A stretch of DNA of 64,000 nucleotides from NCBI GenBank assembly GCA_030272155.1, contig CP126191.1, positions 4,424,501 through 4,488,500 on the forward strand. Direction: 5' to 3'. Position 1 is the first letter of the stretch. Each line of letters starts with the position of its first letter. This DNA is from Tetradesmus obliquus (taxonomy: Eukaryota > Chlorophyta > Chlorophyceae > Sphaeropleales > Scenedesmaceae). This document shows, piece after piece, positions 12,740 to 26,948 of the stretch. The translations under genes were made by a program, and so were the position numbers. Under the pieces are notes generated by a model. That model ran no database searches, was not told the origin of the DNA, and saw only the letters and a list, made by a program, of their open reading frames with translations.

Positions 12740-12770
12740 GAAACTCACTGGAAAAAAAAAAACTCACTGG
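12740..12770 (+). repeat. Short A-tract derivative at monomer site 121/122, copy 1
   Basis: 'actcactgg', 11 A, then 'ctcactgg': the target repeat is kept but the 15-bp LINE remnant is gone. It is either an independent tail-only insertion or a deletion derivative of the ultrashort family. The same monomer has 'ggcggtgcaacgcc' in place of 'gtcggtgcaccgcc', and the two changes make a 6-bp inverted repeat. Confidence 0.65.
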
Positions 12771-13843
12771 TCGGCTAAAATTCCTACTGGACGGTTTTGT
12801 CCCGTACGTTGCATCAACAAACATATGAGGCCCTCACCTGCCTAGGACCGACATGCAAAGGAAGCGCAGCGGCCTTTGCAGCGTCGCTACGGTCGAATTT
12901 TCCGGCCGGCACGCCTAGTGGCCCATTTTGGAAAGGTGCTGGGTGTGCATCGTGAAAGTTAATTTATTGTTTTATCTGTTTGTAATATGTTGATTTATCA
13001 AATTTGAAGCCGTTTCAATGTCCTGGCTGCGGGATCAGGGTTGGCAAGGGTGTCGGTGCACCGCCACTAGAAACTCACTGGTCGGCTAAAATTCCTAATG
13101 GACGGTTTTGTCCCGTACGTTGCATCAACAAACATATGAGGCCCTCACCTGCCTAGGACCGACATGCAAAAGGAAGCGCAGCGGCCTTTGCAGCGTCGCT
13201 ACGGTCGAATTTTCCGGCCGGCACGCCTAGTGGCCCATTTTGGCATGGTGCTGGGTGTGCATCGTGAAAGGTAATTTATTGTTTTATCTGTTTGTAATAT
13301 GTTGATTTATCAAATTTGAAGCCGTTTCAATGTCCTGGCTGCGGGATCAGGGTTGGCAAGGGTGTCGGTGCACCGCCACTAGAAACTCACTGGTCGGCTA
13401 AAATTCCTACTGGACGGTTTTGTCCCGTACGTTGCATCAACAAACATATGAGGCCCTCACCTGCCTAGGACCGACATGCGAAAGGAAGCGCAGCGGCCTT
13501 TGCAGCGTCGCTACGGTCGAATTTTCCGGCCGGCACGCCTAGTGGCCCATTTTGGAAAGGTGCTGGGTGTGCATCGTGAAAGTTAATTTATTGTTTTATC
13601 TGTTTGTAATATGTTGATTTATCAAATTTGAAGCCGTTTCAATGTCCTGGCTGCGGGATCAGGGTTGGCAAGGGTGTCGGTGCACCGCCACTAGAAACTC
13701 ACTGGTCGGCTAAAATTCCTACTGGACGGTTTTGTCCCGTACGTTGCATCAACAAACATATGAGGCCCTCACCTGCCTAGGACCGACATGCGAAAGGAAG
13801 CGCAGCGGCCTTTGCAGCGTCGCTACGGTCGAATTTTCCGGCC

Positions 13844-14096
13844 GTCATTGCGTAACTGTGATTTTAGTGGAGTCTGGGCACTCGGTCAGGTCCTGGATGC
13901 CTTTCGGGGCTGCCCCGCACGGGGCTGTCTGCATGATCGTGTGACAGCGTCTCTTGGTACAAGAGACCTGTGGGGTGAGTGCGGAACAGGTTGCCTCACT
14001 CTCTCAATGGATCTTTTTGTGGAGCAAGTGCACAGTTATGTAGGTCAGCCCTTGTAACTTTCTTGCTTCAAAAAAAAAAAAAAAAAAAAAAAAAAA
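13844..14096 (+). mobile_element. LINE 3'-end insertion, plus copy 9
   Basis: Tail of 27 A. Ends the first irregular variant series. The upstream block matches that before copy 15, 20,541 bp away. Confidence 0.9.
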
Positions 14097-16686
14097 GAAT
14101 TTTCCGGCCGGCACGCCTAGTGGCCCATTTTGGCATGGTGCTGGGTGTGCATCGTGAAAGTTAATTTATTGTTTTATCTGTTTGTAATATGTTGATTTAT
14201 CAAATTTGAAGCCGTTTCAATGTCCTGGCTGCGGGATCAGGGTTGGCAAGGGTGTCGGTGCACCGCCACTAGAAACTCACTGGTCGGCTAAAATTCCTAC
14301 TGGACGGTTTTGTCCCGTACGTTGCATCAACAAACATATGAGGCCCTCACCTGCCTAGGACCGACATGCAAAAGGAAGCGCAGCGGCCTTTGCAGCGTCG
14401 CTACGGTCGAATTTTCCGGCCGGCACGCCTAGTGGCCCATTTTGGAAAGGTGCTGGGTGTGCATCATGAAAGTTAATTTATTGTTTTATCTGTTTGTAAT
14501 ATGTTGATTTATCAAATTTGAAGCCGTTTCAATGTCCTGGCTGCGGGATCAGGGTTGGCAAGGGTGTCGGTGCACCGCCACTAGAAACTCACTGGTTTTG
14601 TCTTGCTTCCAAAAAAAAAAAAAAAAGAAACTCACTGGTCGGCTAAAATTCCTACTGGACGGTTTTGTCCCGTACGTTGCATCAACAAACATATGAGGCC
14701 CTCACCTGCCTAGGACCGACATGCGAAAGGAAGCGCAGCGGCCTTTGCAGCGTCGCTACGGTCGAATTTTCCGGCCGGCACGCCTAGTGGCCCATTTTGG
14801 AAAGGTGCTGGGTGTGCATCGTGAAAGTTAATTTATTGTTTTATCTGTTTGTAATATGTTGATTTATCAAATTTGAAGCCGTTTCAATGTCCTGGCTGCG
14901 GGATCAGGGTTGGCAAGGGTGTCGGTGCACCGCCACTAGAAACTCACTGGTCGGCTAAAATTCCTACTGGACGGTTTTGTCCCGTACGTTGCATCAACAA
15001 ACATATGAGGCCCTCACCTGCCTAGGACCGACATGCGAAAGGAAGCGCAGCGGCCTTTGCAGCGTCGCTACGGTCGAATTTTCCGGCCGGCACGCCTAGT
15101 GGCCCATTTTGGAAAGGTGCTGGGTGTGCATCGTGAAAGTTAATTCATTGTTTTATCTGTTTGTAATATGTTGATTTATCAAATCGTTTCAATGTCCTGG
15201 CTGCGGGATCAGGGTTGGCAAGGGTGTCGGTGCACCGCCACTAGAAACTCACTGGTCGGCTAAAATTCCTACTGGACGGTTTTGTCCCGTACGTTGCATC
15301 AACAAACATATGAGGCCCTCACCTGCCTAGGACCGACATGCGAAAGGAAGCGCAGCGGCCTTTGCAGCGTCGCTACGGTCGAATTTTCCGGCCGGCACGC
15401 CTAGTGGCCCATTTTGGAAAGGTGCTGGGTGTGCATCGTGAAAGTTAATTTATTGTTTTATCTGTTTTTAATATGTTGATTTATCAAATTTGAAGCCGTT
15501 TCAATGTCCTGGCTGCGGGGTCAGGGTTGGCAAGGGTGTCGGTGCACCGCCACTAGAAACTCACTGGTTTTGTCTTGCTTCCAAAAAAAAAAAAAAAAAA
15601 GAAACTCACTGGTCGGCTAAAATTCCTACTGGACGGTTTTGTCCTGTACGTTGCATCATCAAACATATGAGGCCCTCACCTGCCTAGGACCGACATGCGA
15701 AAGGAAGCGCAGCGGACTTTGCAGCGTCGCTACGGTCGAATTTTCCGGCCGGCACGCCTAGTGGCCCATTTTGGAAAGGTGCTGGGTGTGCATCGTGAAA
15801 GTTAATTTATTGTTTTATCTGTTTGTAATATGTTGATTTATCAAATTTGAAGCCGTTTCAATGTCCTGGCTGCGGGATCAGGGTTGGCAAGGGTGTCGGT
15901 GCACCGCCACTAGAAACTCACTGGTCGGCTAAAATTCCTACTGGACGGTTTTGTCCCGTACGTTGCATCAACAAACATATGAGGCCCTCACCTGCCTAGG
16001 ACCGACATGCGAAAGGAAGCGCAGCGGCCTTTGCAGCGTCGCTACGGTCGAATTTTCCGGCCGGCACGCCTAGTGGCCCATTTTGGAAAGGTGCTGGGTG
16101 TGCATCGTGAAAGTTAATTCATTGTTTTATCTGTTTGTAATATGTTGATTTATCAAATTTGAAGCCGTTTCAATGTCCTGGCTGCGGGATCAGGGTTGGC
16201 AAGGGTGTCGGTGCACCGCCACTAGAAACTCACTGGTCGGCTAAAATTCCTACTGGACGGTTTTGTCCCGTACGTTGCATCAACAAACATATGAGGCCCT
16301 CACCTGCCTAGGACCGACATGCGAAAGGAAGCGCAGCGGCCTTTGCAGCGTCGCTACGGTCGAATTTTCCGGCCGGCACGCCTAGTGGCCCATTTTGGAA
16401 AGGTGCTGGGTGTGCATCGTGAAAGTTAATTTATTGTTTTATCTGTTTGTAATATGTTGATTTATCAAATTTGAAGCCGTTTCAATGTCCTGGCTGCGGG
16501 ATCAGGGTTGGCAAGGGTGTCGGTGCACCGCCACTAGAAACTCACTGGTCGGCTAAAATTCCTACTGGACGGTTTTGTCCCGTACGTTGCATCAACAAAC
16601 ATATGAGGCCCTCACCTGCCTAGGACCGACATGCGAAAGGAAGCGCAGCGGCCTTTGCAGCGTCGCTACGGTCGAATTTTCCGGCC

Positions 16687-16937
16687 GTCATTGCGTAACT
16701 GTGATTTTAGTGGAGTCTGGGCACTCGGTCAGGTCCTGGATGCCTTTCGGGGCTGCCCCGCACGGGGCTGTCTGCATGATCGTGTGACAGCGTCTCTTGG
16801 TACAAGAGACCTGTGGGGTGAGTGCGGAACAGGTTGCCTCACTCTCTCAATGGATCTTTTTGTGGAGCAAGTGCACGGTTATGTAGGTCAGCCCTTGTAA
16901 CTTTCTTGCTTCAAAAAAAAAAAAAAAAAAAAAAAAA
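16687..16937 (+). mobile_element. LINE 3'-end insertion, plus copy 10
   Basis: Tail of 25 A. Carries a private substitution ('gcacggtta' for 'gcacagtta') about 60 bp before the tail. Confidence 0.9.
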
Positions 16938-19465
16938 GAATTTTCCGGCCGGCACGCCTAGTGGCCCATTTTGGCATGGTGCTGGGTGTGCATCGTGAAA
17001 GTTAATTCATTGTTTTATCTGTTTGTAATATGTTGATTTATCAAATTTGAAGCCGTTTCAATGTCCTGGCTGCGGGATCAGGGTTGGCAAGGGTGTCGGT
17101 GCACCGCCACTAGAAACTCACTGGTCGGCTAAAATTCCTACTGGACGGTTTTGTCCCGTACGTTGCATCAACAAACATATGAGGCCTTCACCTGCCTAGG
17201 ACCGACATGCAAAAGGAAGCGCAGCGGCCTTTGCAGCGTCGCTACGGTCGAATTTTCCGGCCGGCACGCCTAGTGGCCCATTTTGGAAAGGTGCTGGGTG
17301 TGCATCATGAAAGTTAATTTATTGTTTTATCTGTTTGTAATATGTTGATTTATCAAATTTGAAGCCGTTTCAATGTCCTGGCTGCGGGATCAGGGTTGGC
17401 AAGGGTGTCGGTGCACCGCCACTAGAAACTCACTGGTTTTGTCTTGCTTCCAAAAAAAAAAAAAAAAGAAACTCACTGGTCGGCTAAAATTCCTACTGGA
17501 CGGTTTTGTCCCGTACGTTGCATCAACAAACATATGAGGCCCTCACCTGCCTAGGACCGACATGCGAAAGGAAGCGCAGCGGCCTTTGCAGCGTCGCTAC
17601 GGTCGAATTTTCCGGCCGGCACGCCTAGTGGCCCATTTTGGAAAGGTGCTGGGTGTGCATCGTGAAAGTTAATTTATTGTTTTATCTGTTTGTAATATGT
17701 TGATTTATCAAATTTGAAGCCGTTTCAATGTCCTGGCTGCGGGATCAGGGTTGGCAAGGGTGTCGGTGCACCGCCACTAGAAACTCACTGGTCGGCTAAA
17801 ATTCCTACTGGACGGTTTTGTCCCGTACGTTGCATCAACAAACATATGAGGCCCTCACCTGCCTAGGACCGACATGCGAAAGGAAGCGCAGCGGCCTTTG
17901 CAGCGTCGCTACGGTCGAATTTTCCGGCCGGCACGCCTAGTGGCCCATTTTGGAAAGGTGCTGGGTGTGCATCGTGAAAGTTAATTCATTGTTTTATCTG
18001 TTTGTAATATGTTGATTTATCAAATCGTTTCAATGTCCTGGCTGCGGGATCAGGGTTGGCAAGGGTGTCGGTGCACCGCCACTAGAAACTCACTGGTTTT
18101 GTCTTGCTTCCAAAAAAAAAAAAAAAAAAAGAAACTCACTGGTCGGCTAAAATTCCTACTGGACGGTTTTGTCCCGTACGTTGCATCAACAAACATATGA
18201 GGCCCTCACCTGCCTAGGACCGACATGCGAAAGGAAGCGCAGCGGCCTTTGCAGCGTCGCTACGGTCGAATTTTCCGGCCGGCACGCCTAGTGGCCCATT
18301 TTGGAAAGGTGCTGGGTGTGCATCGTGAAAGTTAATTTATTGTTTTATCTGTTTGTAACATGTTGATTTATCAAATTTGAAGCCGTTTCAATGTCCTGGC
18401 TGCGGGATCAGGGTTGGCAAGGGTGTCGGTGCACCGCCACTAGAAACTCACTGGTTTTGTCTTGCTTCCAAAAAAAAAAAAAAAAAGAAACTCACTGGTC
18501 GGCTAAAATTCCTACTGGACGGTTTTGTCCCGTACGTTGCATCAACTAACATATGAGGCCCTCACCTGCCTAGGACCGACATGCAAAAGGAAGCGCAGCG
18601 GCCTTTGCAGCGTCGCTACGGTCGAATTTTCCGGCCGGCACGCCTAGTGGCCCATTTTGGAAAGGTGCTGGGTGTGCATCGTGAAAGTTAATTCATTGTT
18701 TTATCTGTTTGTAATATGTTGATTTATCAAATTTGAAGCCGTTTCAATTTCCTGGCTGCGGGATCAGGGTTGGCAAGGGTGTCGGTGCACCGCCACTAGA
18801 AACTCACTGGTCGGCTAAAATTCTTACTGGACGGTTTTGTCCTGTACGTTGCATCATCAAACATATGAGGCCCTCACCTGCCTAGGACCGACATGCGAAA
18901 GGAAGCGCAGCGGCCTTTGCAGCGTCGCTACGGTCGAATTTTCCGGCCGGCACGCCTAGTGGCCCATTTTGGAAAGGTGCTGGGTGTGCATCGTGAAAGT
19001 TAATTTATTGTTTTATCTGTTTTTAATATGTTGATTTATCAAATTTGAAGCCGTTTCAATGTCCTGGCTGCGGGGTCAGGGTTGGCAAGGGCGTCGGTGC
19101 ACCGCCACTAGAAACTCACTGGTTTTGTCTTGCTTCCAAAAAAAAAAAAAAAAGAAACTCACTGGTCGGCTAAAATTCCTACTGGACGGTTTTGTCCTGT
19201 ACGTTGCATCATCAAACATATGAGGCCCTCACCTGCCTAGGACCGACATGCGAAAGGAAGCGCAGCGGCCTTTGCAGCGTCGCTACGGTCGAATTTTCCG
19301 GCCGGCACGCCTAGTGGCCCATTTTGGAAAGGTGCTGGGTGTGCATCGTGAAAGTCAATTTATTGTTTTATCTGTTTGTAATATGTTGATTTATCAAATT
19401 TGAAGCCGTTTCAATGTCCTGGCTGCGGGATCAGGGTTGGCAAGGGTGTCGGTGCAACGCCACTA

Positions 19466-19495
19466 GAAACTCACTGGAAAAAAAAAACTCACTGG
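19466..19495 (+). repeat. Short A-tract derivative at monomer site 121/122, copy 2
   Basis: 10 A at 19478-19487 between 'actcactgg' and 'ctcactgg'. The monomer has 'gtgcaacgcc' but keeps 'tgtcgg', so it differs from copies 1 and 3 at one position. Confidence 0.65.
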
Positions 19496-20257
19496 TCGGC
19501 TAAAATTCCTACTGGACGGTTTTGTCCCGTACGTTGCATCAACAAACATATGAGGCCCTCACCTGCCTAGGACCGACATGCGAAAGGAAGCGCAGCGGCC
19601 TTTGCAGCGTCGCTACGGTCGAATTTTCCGGCCGGCACGCCTAGTGGCCCATTTTGGCATGGTGCTGGGTGTGCATCGTGAAAGTTAATTTATTGTTTTA
19701 TCTGTTTGTAATATGTTGATTTATCAAATTTGAAGCCGTTTCAATGTCCTGGCTGCGGGATCAGGGTTGGCAAGGGTGTCGGTGCACCGCCACTAGAAAC
19801 TCACTGGTCGGCTAAAATTCCTACTGGACGGTTTTGTCCCGTACGTTGCATCAACAAACATATGAGGCCCTCACCTGCCTAGGACCGACATGCGAAAGGA
19901 AGCGCAGCGGCCTTTGCAGCGTCGCTACGGTCGAATTTTCCGGCCGGCACGCCTAGTGGCCCATTTTGGAAAGGTGCTGGGTGTGCATCGTGAAAGTTAA
20001 TTTATTGTTTTATCTGTTTGTAATATGTTGATTTATCAAATTTGAAGCCGTTTCAATGTCCTGGCTGCGGGATCAGGGTTGGCAAGGGTGTCGGTGCACC
20101 GCCACTAGAAACTCACTGGTCGGCTAAAATTCCTACTGGACGGTTTTGTCCCGTACGTTGCATCAACAAACATATGAGGCCCTCACCTGCCTAGGACCGA
20201 CATGCGAAAGGAAGCGCAGCGGCCTTTGCAGCGTCGCTACGGTCGAATTTTCCGGCC

Positions 20258-20483
20258 GTCATTGCGTAACTGTGATTTTAGTGGAGTCTGGGCACTCGGT
20301 CAGGTCCTGGATGCCTTTCGGGGCTGCCCCGCACGGGGCTGTCTGCATGATCGTGTGACAGCGTCTCTTGGTACAAGAGACCTGTGGGGTGAGTGCGGAA
20401 CAGGTTGCCTCACTCTCTCAATGGATCTTTTTGTGGAGCAAGTGCACAGTTATGTAGGTCAGCCCTTGTAACTTTCTTGCTTC

Positions 20484-20512
<29 letters not shown>
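20258..20512 (+). mobile_element. LINE 3'-end insertion, plus copy 11
   Basis: Longest tail of the plus copies, 29 A. Ends the second variant series. Confidence 0.9.
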
Positions 20513-20514
<2 letters not shown>

Positions 20515-23500
20515 ATTTTCCGGCCGGCACGCCTAGTGGCCCATTTTGGCATGGTGCTGGGTGTGCATCGTGAAAGTTAATTTATTGTTTTATCTGTTTG
20601 TAATATGTTGATTTATCAAATTTGAAGCCGTTTCAATGTCCTGGCTGCGGGATCAGGGTTGGCAAGGGTGTCGGTGCACCGCCACTAGAAACTCACTGGT
20701 CGGCTAAAATTCCTACTGGACGGTTTTGTCCCGTACGTTGCATCAACAAACATATGAGGCCCTCACCTGCCTAGGACCGACATGCAAAAGGAAGCGCAGC
20801 GGCCTTTGCAGCGTCGCTACGGTCGAATTTTCCGGCCGGCACGCCTAGTGGCCCATTTTGGAAAGGTGCTGGGTGTGCATCATGAAAGTTAATTTATTGT
20901 TTTATCTGTTTGTAATATGTTGATTTATCAAATTTGAAGCCGTTTCAATGTCCTGGCTGCGGGATCAGGGTTGGCAAGGGTGTCGGTGCACCGCCACTAG
21001 AAACTCACTGGTTTTGTCTTGCTTCCAAAAAAAAAAAAAAAAGAAACTCACTGGTCGGCTAAAATTCCTACTGGACGGTTTTGTCCCGTACGTTGCATCA
21101 ACAAACATATGAGGCCCTCACCTGCCTAGGACCGACATGCGAAAGGAAGCGCAGCGGCCTTTGCAGCGTCGCTACGGTCGAATTTTCCGGCCGGCACGCC
21201 TAGTGGCCCATTTTGGAAAGGTGCTGGGTGTGCATCGTGAAAGTTAATTTATTGTTTTATCTGTTTGTAATATGTTGATTTATCAAATTTGAAGCCGTTT
21301 CAATGTCCTGGCTGCGGGATCAGGGTTGGCAAGGGTGTCGGTGCACCGCCACTAGAAACTCACTGGTCGGCTAAAATTCCTACTGGACGGTTTTGTCCCG
21401 TACGTTGCATCAACAAACATATGAGGCCCTCACCTGCCTAGGACCGACATGCGAAAGGAAGCGCAGCGGCCTTTGCAGCGTCGCTACGGTCGAATTTTCC
21501 GGCCGGCACGCCTAGTGGCCCATTTTGGAAAGGTGCTGGGTGTGCATCGTGAAAGTTAATTCATTGTTTTATCTGTTTGTAATATGTTGATTTATCAAAT
21601 CGTTTCAATGTCCTGGCTGCGGGATCAGGGTTGGCAAGGGTGTCGGTGCACCGCCACTAGAAACTCACTGGTTTTGTCTTGCTTCCAAAAAAAAAAAAAA
21701 AAAAGAAACTCACTGGTCGGCTAAAATTCCTACTGGACGGTTTTGTCCCGTACGTTGCATCAACAAACATATGAGGCCCTCACCTGCCTAGGACCGACAT
21801 GCGAAAGGAAGCGCAGCGGCCTTTGCAGCGTCGCTACGGTCGAATTTTCCGGCCGGCACGCCTAGTGGCCCATTTTGGAAAGGTGCTGGGTGTGCATCGT
21901 GAAAGTTAATTTATTGTTTTATCTGTTTGTAATATGTTGATTTATCAAATTTGAAGCCGTTTCAATGTCCTGGCTGCGGGATCAGGGTTGGCAAGGGTGT
22001 CGGTGCACCGCCACTAGAAACTCACTGGTTTTGTCTTGCTTCCAAAAAAAAAAAAAAAAAGAAACTCACTGGTCGGCTAAAATTCCTACTGGACGGTTTT
22101 GTCCCGTACGTTGCATCAACAAACATATGAGGCCCTCACCTGCCTAGGACCGACATGCGAAAGGAAGCGCAGCGGCCTTTGCAGCGTCGCTACGGTCGAA
22201 TTTTCCGGCCGGCACGCCTAGTGGCCCATTTTGGAAAGGTGCTGGGTGTGCATCGTGAAAGTTAATTTATTGTTTTATCTGTTTGTAATATGTTGATTTA
22301 TCAAATTTGAAGCCGTTTCAATGTCCTGGCTGCGGGATCAGGGTTGGCAAGGGTGTCGGTGCACCGCCACTAGAAACTCACTGGTCGGCTAAAATTCCTA
22401 CTGGACGGTTTTGTCCCGTACGTTGCATCAACAAACATATGAGGCCCTCACCTGCCTAGGACCGACATGCGAAAGGAAGCGCAGCGGCCTTTGCAGCGTC
22501 GCTACGGTCGAATTTTCCGGCCGGCACGCCTAGTGGCCCATTTTGGAAAGGTGCTGGGTGTGCATCGTGAAAGTTAATTCATTGTTTTATCTGTTTGTAA
22601 TATGTTGATTTATCAAATCGTTTCAATGTCCTGGCTGCGGGATCAGGGTTGGCAAGGGTGTCGGTGCACCGCCACTAGAAACTCACTGGTTTTGTCTTGC
22701 TTCCAAAAAAAAAAAAAAAAAAGAAACTCACTGGTCGGCTAAAATTCCTACTGGACGGTTTTGTCCCGTACGTTGCATCAACAAACATATGAGGCCCTCA
22801 CCTGCCTAGGACCGACATGCGAAAGGAAGCGCAGCGGCCTTTGCAGCGTCGCTACGGTCGAATTTTCCGGCCGGCACGCCTAGTGGCCCATTTTGGAAAG
22901 GTGCTGGGTGTGCATCGTGAAAGTTAATTTATTGTTTTATCTGTTTGTAATATGTTGATTTATCAAATTTGAAGCCGTTTCAATGTCCTGGCTGCGGGAT
23001 CAGGGTTGGCAAGGGTGTCGGTGCACCGCCACTAGAAACTCACTGGTTTTGTCTTGCTTCCAAAAAAAAAAAAAAAAAGAAACTCACTGGTCGGCTAAAA
23101 TTCCTACTGGACGGTTTTGTCCCGTACGTTGCATCAACTAACATATGAGGCCCTCACCTGCCTAGGACCGACATGCAAAAGGAAGCGCAGCGGCCTTTGC
23201 AGCGTCGCTACGGTCGAATTTTCCGGCCGGCACGCCTAGTGGCCCATTTTGGAAAGGTGCTGGGTGTGCATCGTGAAAGTTAATTCATTGTTTTATCTGT
23301 TTGTAATATGTTGATTTATCAAATTTGAAGCCGTTTCAATTTCCTGGCTGCGGGATCAGGGTTGGCAAGGGTGTCGGTGCACCGCCACTAGAAACTCACT
23401 GGTCGGCTAAAATTCTTACTGGACGGTTTTGTCCTGTACGTTGCATCAACAAACATATGAGGCCCTCACCTGCCTAGGACCGACATGCGAAAGGAAGCGC

Positions 23501-25145
23501 AGCGGCCTTTGCAGCGTCGCTACGGTCGAATTTTCCGGCCGGCACGCCTAGTGGCCCATTTTGGAAAGGTGCTGGGTGTGCATCGTGAAAGTTAATTTAT
23601 TGTTTTATCTGTTTTTAATATGTTGATTTATCAAATTTGAAGCCGTTTCAATGTCCTGGCTGCGGGGTCAGGGTTGGCAAGGGTGTCGGTGCACCGCCAC
23701 TAGAAACTCACTGGTTTTGTCTTGCTTCCAAAAAAAAAAAAAAAAAAGAAACTCACTGGTCGGCTAAAATTCCTACTGGACGGTTTTGTCCTGTACGTTG
23801 CATCATCAAACATATGAGGCCCTCACCTGCCTAGGACCGACATGCGAAAGGAAGCGTAGCGGCCTTTGCAGCGTCGCTACGGTCGAATTTTCCGGCCGGC
23901 ACGCCTAGTGGCCCATTTTGGAAAGGTGCTGGGTGTGCATCGTGAAAGTTAATTTATTGTTTTATCTGTTTGTAATATGTTGATTTATCAAATTTGAAGC
24001 CGTTTCAATGTCCTGGCTGCGGGATCAGGGTTGGCAAGGGTGTCGGTGCACCGCCACTAGAAACTCACTGGTCGGCTAAAATTCCTACTGGACGGTTTTG
24101 TCCCGTACGTTGCATCAACAAACATATGAGGCCCTCACCTGCCTAGGACCGACATGCAAAAGGAAGCGCAGCGGCCTTTGCAGCGTCGCTACGGTCGAAT
24201 TTTCCGGCCGGCACGCCTAGTGGCCCATTTTGGCATGGTGCTGGGTGTGCATCGTGAAAGTTAATTTATTGTTTTATCTGTTTGTAATATGTTGATTTAT
24301 CAAATTTGAAGCCGTTTCAATGTCCTGGCTGCGGGATCAGGGTTGGCAAGGGTGTCGGTGCACCGCCACTAGAAACTCACTGGTCGGCTAAAATTCCTAC
24401 TGGACGGTTTTGTCCCGTACGTTGCATCAACAAACATATGAGGCCCTCACCTGCCTAGGACCGACATGCGAAAGGAAGCGCAGCGGCCTTTGCAGCGTCG
24501 CTACGGTCGAATTTTCCGGCCGGCACGCCTAGTGGCCCATTTTGGAAAGGTGCTGGGTGTGCATCGTGAAAGTTAATTTATTGTTTTATCTGTTTGTAAT
24601 ATGTTGATTTATCAAATTTGAAGCCGTTTCAATGTCCTGGCTGCGGGATCAGGGTTGGCAAGGGTGTCGGTGCACCGCCACTAGAAACTCACTGGTCGGC
24701 TAAAATTCCTACTGGACGGTTTTGTCCCGTACGTTGCATCAACAAATATATGAGGCCCTCACCTGCCTAGGACCGACATGCGAAAGGAAGCGCAGCGGCC
24801 TTTGCAGCGTCGCTACGGTCGAATTTTCCGGCCGGCACGCCTAGTGGCCCATTTTGGAAAGGTGCTGGGTGTGCATCGTGAAAGTTAATTTATTGTTTTA
24901 TCTGTTTGTAATATGTTGATTTATCAAATTTGAAGCCGTTTCAATGTCCTGGCTGCGGGATCAGGGTTGGCAAGGGTGTCGGTGCACCGCCACTAGAAAC
25001 TCACTGGTCGGCTAAAATTCCTACTGGACGGTTTTGTCCCGTACGTTGCATCAACAAACATATGAGGCCCTCACCTGCCTAGGACCGACATGCGAAAGGA
25101 AGCGCAGCGGCCTTTGCAGCGTCGCTACGGTCGAATTTTCCGGCC

Positions 25146-25393
25146 GTCATTGCGTAACTGTGATTTTAGTGGAGTCTGGGCACTCGGTCAGGTCCTGGAT
25201 GCCTTTCGGGGCTGCCCCGCACGGGGCTGTCTGCATGATCGTGTGACAGCGTCTCTTGGTACAAGAGACCTGTGGGGTGAGTGCGGAACAGGTTGCCTCA
25301 CTCTCTCAATGGATCTTTTTGTGGAGCAAGTGCACAGTTATGTAGGTCAGCCCTTGTAACTTTCTTGCTTCAAAAAAAAAAAAAAAAAAAAAA
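25146..25393 (+). mobile_element. LINE 3'-end insertion, plus copy 12
   Basis: Tail of 22 A. The following monomer has a private 'gtttcgatg' change. Confidence 0.9.
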
Positions 25394-26700
25394 GAATTTT
25401 CCGGCCGGCACGCCTAGTGGCCCATTTTGGCATGGTGCTGGGTGTGCATCGTGAAAGTTAATTTATTGTTTTATCTGTTTGTAATATGTTGATTTATCAA
25501 ATTTGAAGCCGTTTCGATGTCCTGGCTGCGGGATCAGGGTTGGCAAGGGTGTCGGTGCACCGCCACTAGAAACTCACTGGTCGGCTAAAATTCCTACTGG
25601 ACGGTTTTGTCCCGTACGTTGCATCAACAAACATATGAGGCCCTCACCTGCCTAGGACCGACATGCAAAAGGAAGCGCAGCGGCCTTTGCAGCGTCGCTA
25701 CGGTCGAATTTTCCGGCCGGCACGCCTAGTGGCCCATTTTGGAAAGGTGCTGGGTGTGCATCATGAAAGTTAATTTATTGTTTTATCTGTTTGTAATATG
25801 TTGATTTATCAAATTTGAAGCCGTTTCAATGTCCTGGCTGCGGGATCAGGGTTGGCAAGGGTGTCGGTGCACCGCCACTAGAAACTCACTGGTTTTGTCT
25901 TGCTTCCAAAAAAAAAAAAAAAAAAAGAAACTCACTGGTCGGCTAAAATTCCTACTGGACGGTTTTGTCCCGTACGTTGCATCAACAAACATATGAGGCC
26001 CTCACCTGCCTAGGACCGACATGCGAAAGGAAGCGCAGCGGCCTTTGCAGCGTCGCTACGGTCGAATTTTCCGGCCGGCACATCTAGTGGCCCATTTTGG
26101 AAAGGTGCTGGGTGTGCATCGTGAAAGTTAATTTATTGTTTTATCTGTTTGTAATATGTTGATTTATCAAATTTGAAGCCGTTTCAATGTCCTGGCTGCG
26201 GGATCAGGGTTGGCAAGGGTGTCGGTGCACCGCCACTAGAAACTCACTGGTCGGCTAAAATTCCTACTGGACGGTTTTGTCCCGTACGTTGCATCAACAA
26301 ACATATGAGGCCCTCACCTGCCTAGGACCGACATGCGAAAGGAAGCGCAGCGGCCTTTGCAGCGTCGCTACGGTCGAATTTTCCGGCCGGCACGCCTAGT
26401 GGCCCATTTTGGAAAGGTGCTGGGTGTGCATCGTGAAAGTTAATTTATTGTTTTATCTGTTTGTAATATGTTGATTTATCAAATTTGAAGCCGTTTCAAT
26501 GTCCTGGCTGCGGGATCAGGGTTGGCAAGGGTGTCGGTGCACCGCCACTAGAAACTCACTGGTCGGCTAAAATTCCTACTGGACGGTTTTGTCCCGTACG
26601 TTGCATCAACAAACATATGAGGCCCTCACCTGCCTAGGACCGACATGCGAAAGGAAGCGCAGCGGCCTTTGCAGCGTCGCTACGGTCGAATTTTCCGGCC

Positions 26701-26948
26701 GTCATTGCGTAACTGTGATTTTAGTGGAGTCTGGGCACTCGGTCAGGTCCTGGATGCCTTTCGGGGCTGCCCCGCACGGGGCTGTCTGCATGATCGTGTG
26801 ACAGCGTCTCTTGGTACAAGAGACCTGTGGGGTGAGTGCGGAACAGGTTGCCTCACTCTCTCAATGGATCTTTTTGTGGAGCAAGTGCACAGTTATGTAG
26901 GTCAGCCCTTGTCACTTTCTTGCTTCAAAAAAAAAAAAAAAAAAAAAA
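26701..26948 (+). mobile_element. LINE 3'-end insertion, plus copy 13
   Basis: Tail of 22 A. One substitution ('cttgtcact' for 'cttgtaact') removes a stop codon, so the chance frame reads on through the A-tail for 123 codons. This has no coding meaning. Confidence 0.9.
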